64,000 nt of DNA from Allobosea sp. Root381 (GTDB taxonomy: Bacteria; Pseudomonadota; Alphaproteobacteria; Rhizobiales; Beijerinckiaceae): the NCBI RefSeq assembly GCF_001429395.1, contig NZ_LMJT01000014.1:1-64000 (forward strand). The letters are read 5' to 3'. Shown one piece after another: positions 62,221 through 64,000 of this stretch. Both the position numbers and the translations under genes were made by a program. The notes below the pieces were generated by a model. It saw nothing but the letters and a program-made list of their open reading frames with translations, did not search any database and had not been told where the DNA came from. How positions within the stretch are numbered: position 1 is the stretch's first letter; every line of letters starts with the position of its first letter.

Positions 62221-62354
62221 GGCATGCAGCCTTTCATAAAAGATGTGGCGGCCGCGCCGCCTTCGCCCGGAAAGCTAGGAACGCGCCGGAGCCGGGTCAA
62301 GGCGCGTCCGGCGCGGAGTCGGGTCTGTCCCCCGCACATGATGGCGCGGCAACG

Positions 62355-64000
62355 TCAAACGAGGCCCAGCTCCATCTGCGCCGGCACGTCGGCGCCGCTC
62401 AGCCCGGCGAGCACGGCGTCGAGCCGGGCCGGGTCTGGCTCCAGCCGGGTCAGCGTCGCGGTATAGACCAGGAGCGCGCGCACCCGGCGCCCGGGATAGA
62501 TCTCGCCGACCAGCGCGCGGTAGACCGCAAGCTGCGCCAGCGTTGTCTCGGGGATCGCGCTCGCGTCGCGGGGCGGGCGCGCCGCCGTCTTGAAATCGGC
62601 GATGACGACCTCGTCGGCGGAGACCGCCAGCCGGTCGATCTGCCCCGAGACCGGGCGGCTGCGGCCGCCGGAGAGCCGGACCGCGCCCGAGATCGGCACC
62701 TCCGCCAGCGAACCCGGCGCGAACAGCCCGGCCAGCGCGGGCTCGTCGAGAAGCGCCAGCGCGTCGGTGATGATCGTCTTGCGCCGCTCGGGCGGCACGG
62801 CCCCGGCGCGCGCCTGGCCCAGCGCCTGCGCCACCGGCTCGCGCTGGTCGCGCGCGATCTCCGGCAGCATCTGCAGCAGGAGATGGGCGAAGCGCCCGGC
62901 CGAGGCCGCCGCGGCCAGGAATGGCCCGTCGACCGGCCGCTCCGGCTGATCGGCGGCGGACAATGCGCTCGACGGCTTCAGCGGCGGCGCGGGCTCCTCC
63001 TCGCGCGGCGGGAGCGAATAGAGCCAGCCGGGGACGCGCTCGGTCGCGGGCGCAGGCCGTGCCTCTGCCGCTTCCTGCACCTGTGGTACCGAGGCCATGA
63101 AGCGCCGGATCGCCTGCTCGCCCTCGCCGATTTCGTTCAACCCGGTCGTGGAGGCGGCGAGCCCGGCCTCGATCATCGCGTACCAGCTGCCTTCGGGTGC
63201 CTCGCCCTTGGCTTGCGCGCCGCAGACGATCAGCCGGTCCTCGGCCCGCGTCATCGCGACATAGAGCAGCCGGTGGTGCTCCTCCACCATCTGGGCCACG
63301 ACGCGGGCCTTGGCCGCGCTCGTCGCCTGCGCGTCCTCGGCGCTGGAGGGCGGCCAGATCGGCACGGCCTGCCGGCGCGGCGGCTCGATCGCCAGGATTT
63401 TTGGCAGCCGCTTCGCGCCCGGCGCCACCCCGAGATCGGCGAGGATCACGACCTTGGCCTCCAGGCCCTTGGCGCCGTGGACCGTCATCACCCGGACTTC
63501 GCCGGCGCTCGACGAGAGGTCGCGCTTCACGTCCGTTGCAGCCTCGCTGACATGCTGCAGGAAGCCGGCGAGCGAGGGGCCGTGGCGGCGCTCATGGTCG
63601 AGGGCCGCGGTCAGGAAGGCGTCGAGCGCATCGCCGGCCTCCGCACCGAGCCGCGCCAGCGCCAGGTTGCGCCCGCCGCCCGGGCCGAGCAGCCGGGCGA
63701 AGAAGCGGAACGGACCGCTTCGGTTGGCCTCGGCCTTGAGCTCCGCCAGTTTCCGTTCGACCGCCGCGTAGCGCGGCTCGCTCGCCGCCGCCTCGTGCAG
63801 CGCGGCCCGGAGCGAACCGGTTCGCCCCGGCGCCAGCCGCAGCAGGTCGTCGTCGTCGAGCCCGATCAGCGGCGTCTTCAGCGCGGTCGCCAGCGTCAGA
63901 TCGTCCTCGGGCAGCAGCAGCGCCCGGCCGAGCACGACGAGGTCCTCGACCGCCGGATGCTCGGCCAAAGTGAGCCGGTCGCGGCCCGTGACGGGAACGC
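62355..64000 (-). CDS. addA: Double-strand break repair helicase-nuclease AddA, 3' part
   Basis: The frame enters from beyond the window edge and ends at 62355, so only about 548 C-terminal residues are seen. UvrD-type helicase motifs are present (VMTVHGAKGLEAKVVILADL and RLLYVAMTRAEDRLIVCG). The C-terminal RecB-like nuclease has GQIDRLAVSADEVVIADFKT with the catalytic Asp-Lys and AQLAVYRAL. AddA works with AddB to resect broken ends for RecA loading. Upstream addB would lie outside the window. trxA follows downstream. Confidence 0.96.
   Translation of the reverse strand, partial: VPVTGRDRLTLAEHPAVEDLVVLGRALLLPEDDLTLATALKTPLIGLDDDDLLRLAPGRTGSLRAALHEAAASEPRYAAVERKLAELKAEANRSGPFRFFARLLGPGGGRNLALARLGAEAGDALDAFLTAALDHERRHGPSLAGFLQHVSEAATDVKRDLSSSAGEVRVMTVHGAKGLEAKVVILADLGVAPGAKRLPKILAIEPPRRQAVPIWPPSSAEDAQATSAAKARVVAQMVEEHHRLLYVAMTRAEDRLIVCGAQAKGEAPEGSWYAMIEAGLAASTTGLNEIGEGEQAIRRFMASVPQVQEAAEARPAPATERVPGWLYSLPPREEEPAPPLKPSSALSAADQPERPVDGPFLAAAASAGRFAHLLLQMLPEIARDQREPVAQALGQARAGAVPPERRKTIITDALALLDEPALAGLFAPGSLAEVPISGAVRLSGGRSRPVSGQIDRLAVSADEVVIADFKTAARPPRDASAIPETTLAQLAVYRALVGEIYPGRRVRALLVYTATLTRLEPDPARLDAVLAGLSGADVPAQMELGLV

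Overview
This is a GC-rich window of about 64 kb, densely coding on both strands. The gene content fits a free-living alphaproteobacterium of the order Hyphomicrobiales (Rhizobiales): an AddA double-strand-break repair protein beside trxA, an OlsB-like acyltransferase, TAXI-type TRAP transport, QueG, several ABC uptake systems tied to CoA or amide catabolism, and rhizobial-style dispersed intergenic palindromes. A Bosea-like organism is my best guess. That is inference from gene style, because no rRNA or other phylogenetic marker is present.

Layout. (1) 286-11594 is a catabolic and uptake cluster. Its minus arm is an SDR, a DUF4286-like protein, a LacI-type regulator and an AroE-like oxidoreductase. 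Its plus arm is a CoA-transferase. A PanE-like reductase lies tail-to-tail with the CoA-transferase, and then a plus-strand run encodes an SsuC-type permease, an NMT1-type binding protein, a MaoC hydratase, an ATPase, an enoyl-CoA hydratase and an IclR regulator. Two matching LacI-type palindromes in the two divergent promoter regions suggest one regulon for an unidentified carboxylic acid degraded as a CoA thioester. (2) 12078-15843 holds a four-gene minus-strand operon (SDR, VOC, saccharopine-dehydrogenase-like, SnoaL-like) divergent from an AraC regulator. (3) About 15.8-18.6 kb is a decayed accessory stretch with a truncated HEAGH peptidase fragment, tiny ORFs and a gene broken by an in-frame TGA. 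It ends at a tRNA-Ser(GGA). (4) 18.9-40.4 kb is mostly housekeeping: msrA, a TAXI TRAP transporter, comM, a DUF2975/XRE pair, a hybrid histidine kinase, an OlsB-like gene, a GST-queG-epimerase operon, uppP, an MFS exporter, msrQ, a HAD hydrolase, an aldo/keto reductase and nadE. (5) 40.4-51.3 kb is a second uptake and catabolic locus. It has a peptide-type ABC transporter split over two divergent arms, an isoaspartyl-peptidase-type asparaginase, a creatininase-family amidohydrolase, a NodB-type deacetylase, a second PanE-like reductase, an SDR and a MarR regulator with a perfect palindrome beside its start. (6) 51.4-64 kb carries a proline-rich OmpA protein, two small proteins, a TPP riboswitch with thiC-thiM, a YgjP-type metallopeptidase, a Bcr/CflA exporter, a PBP1A, DoxX, trxA and the 3' part of addA, which runs off the window.

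Dispersed repeats include three copies of a 85-90 bp palindrome beginning GTCATTGCGAG or a close variant, two other palindrome types, and a composite element with a perfect 20-bp stem that overlaps the stop codon of the hybrid kinase. I see no CRISPR array, intact insertion sequence, integrase, prophage or replication origin. The strongest candidates for something undescribed are the LacI-controlled CoA pathway with its modified AroE paralogue and the amide/peptide locus.
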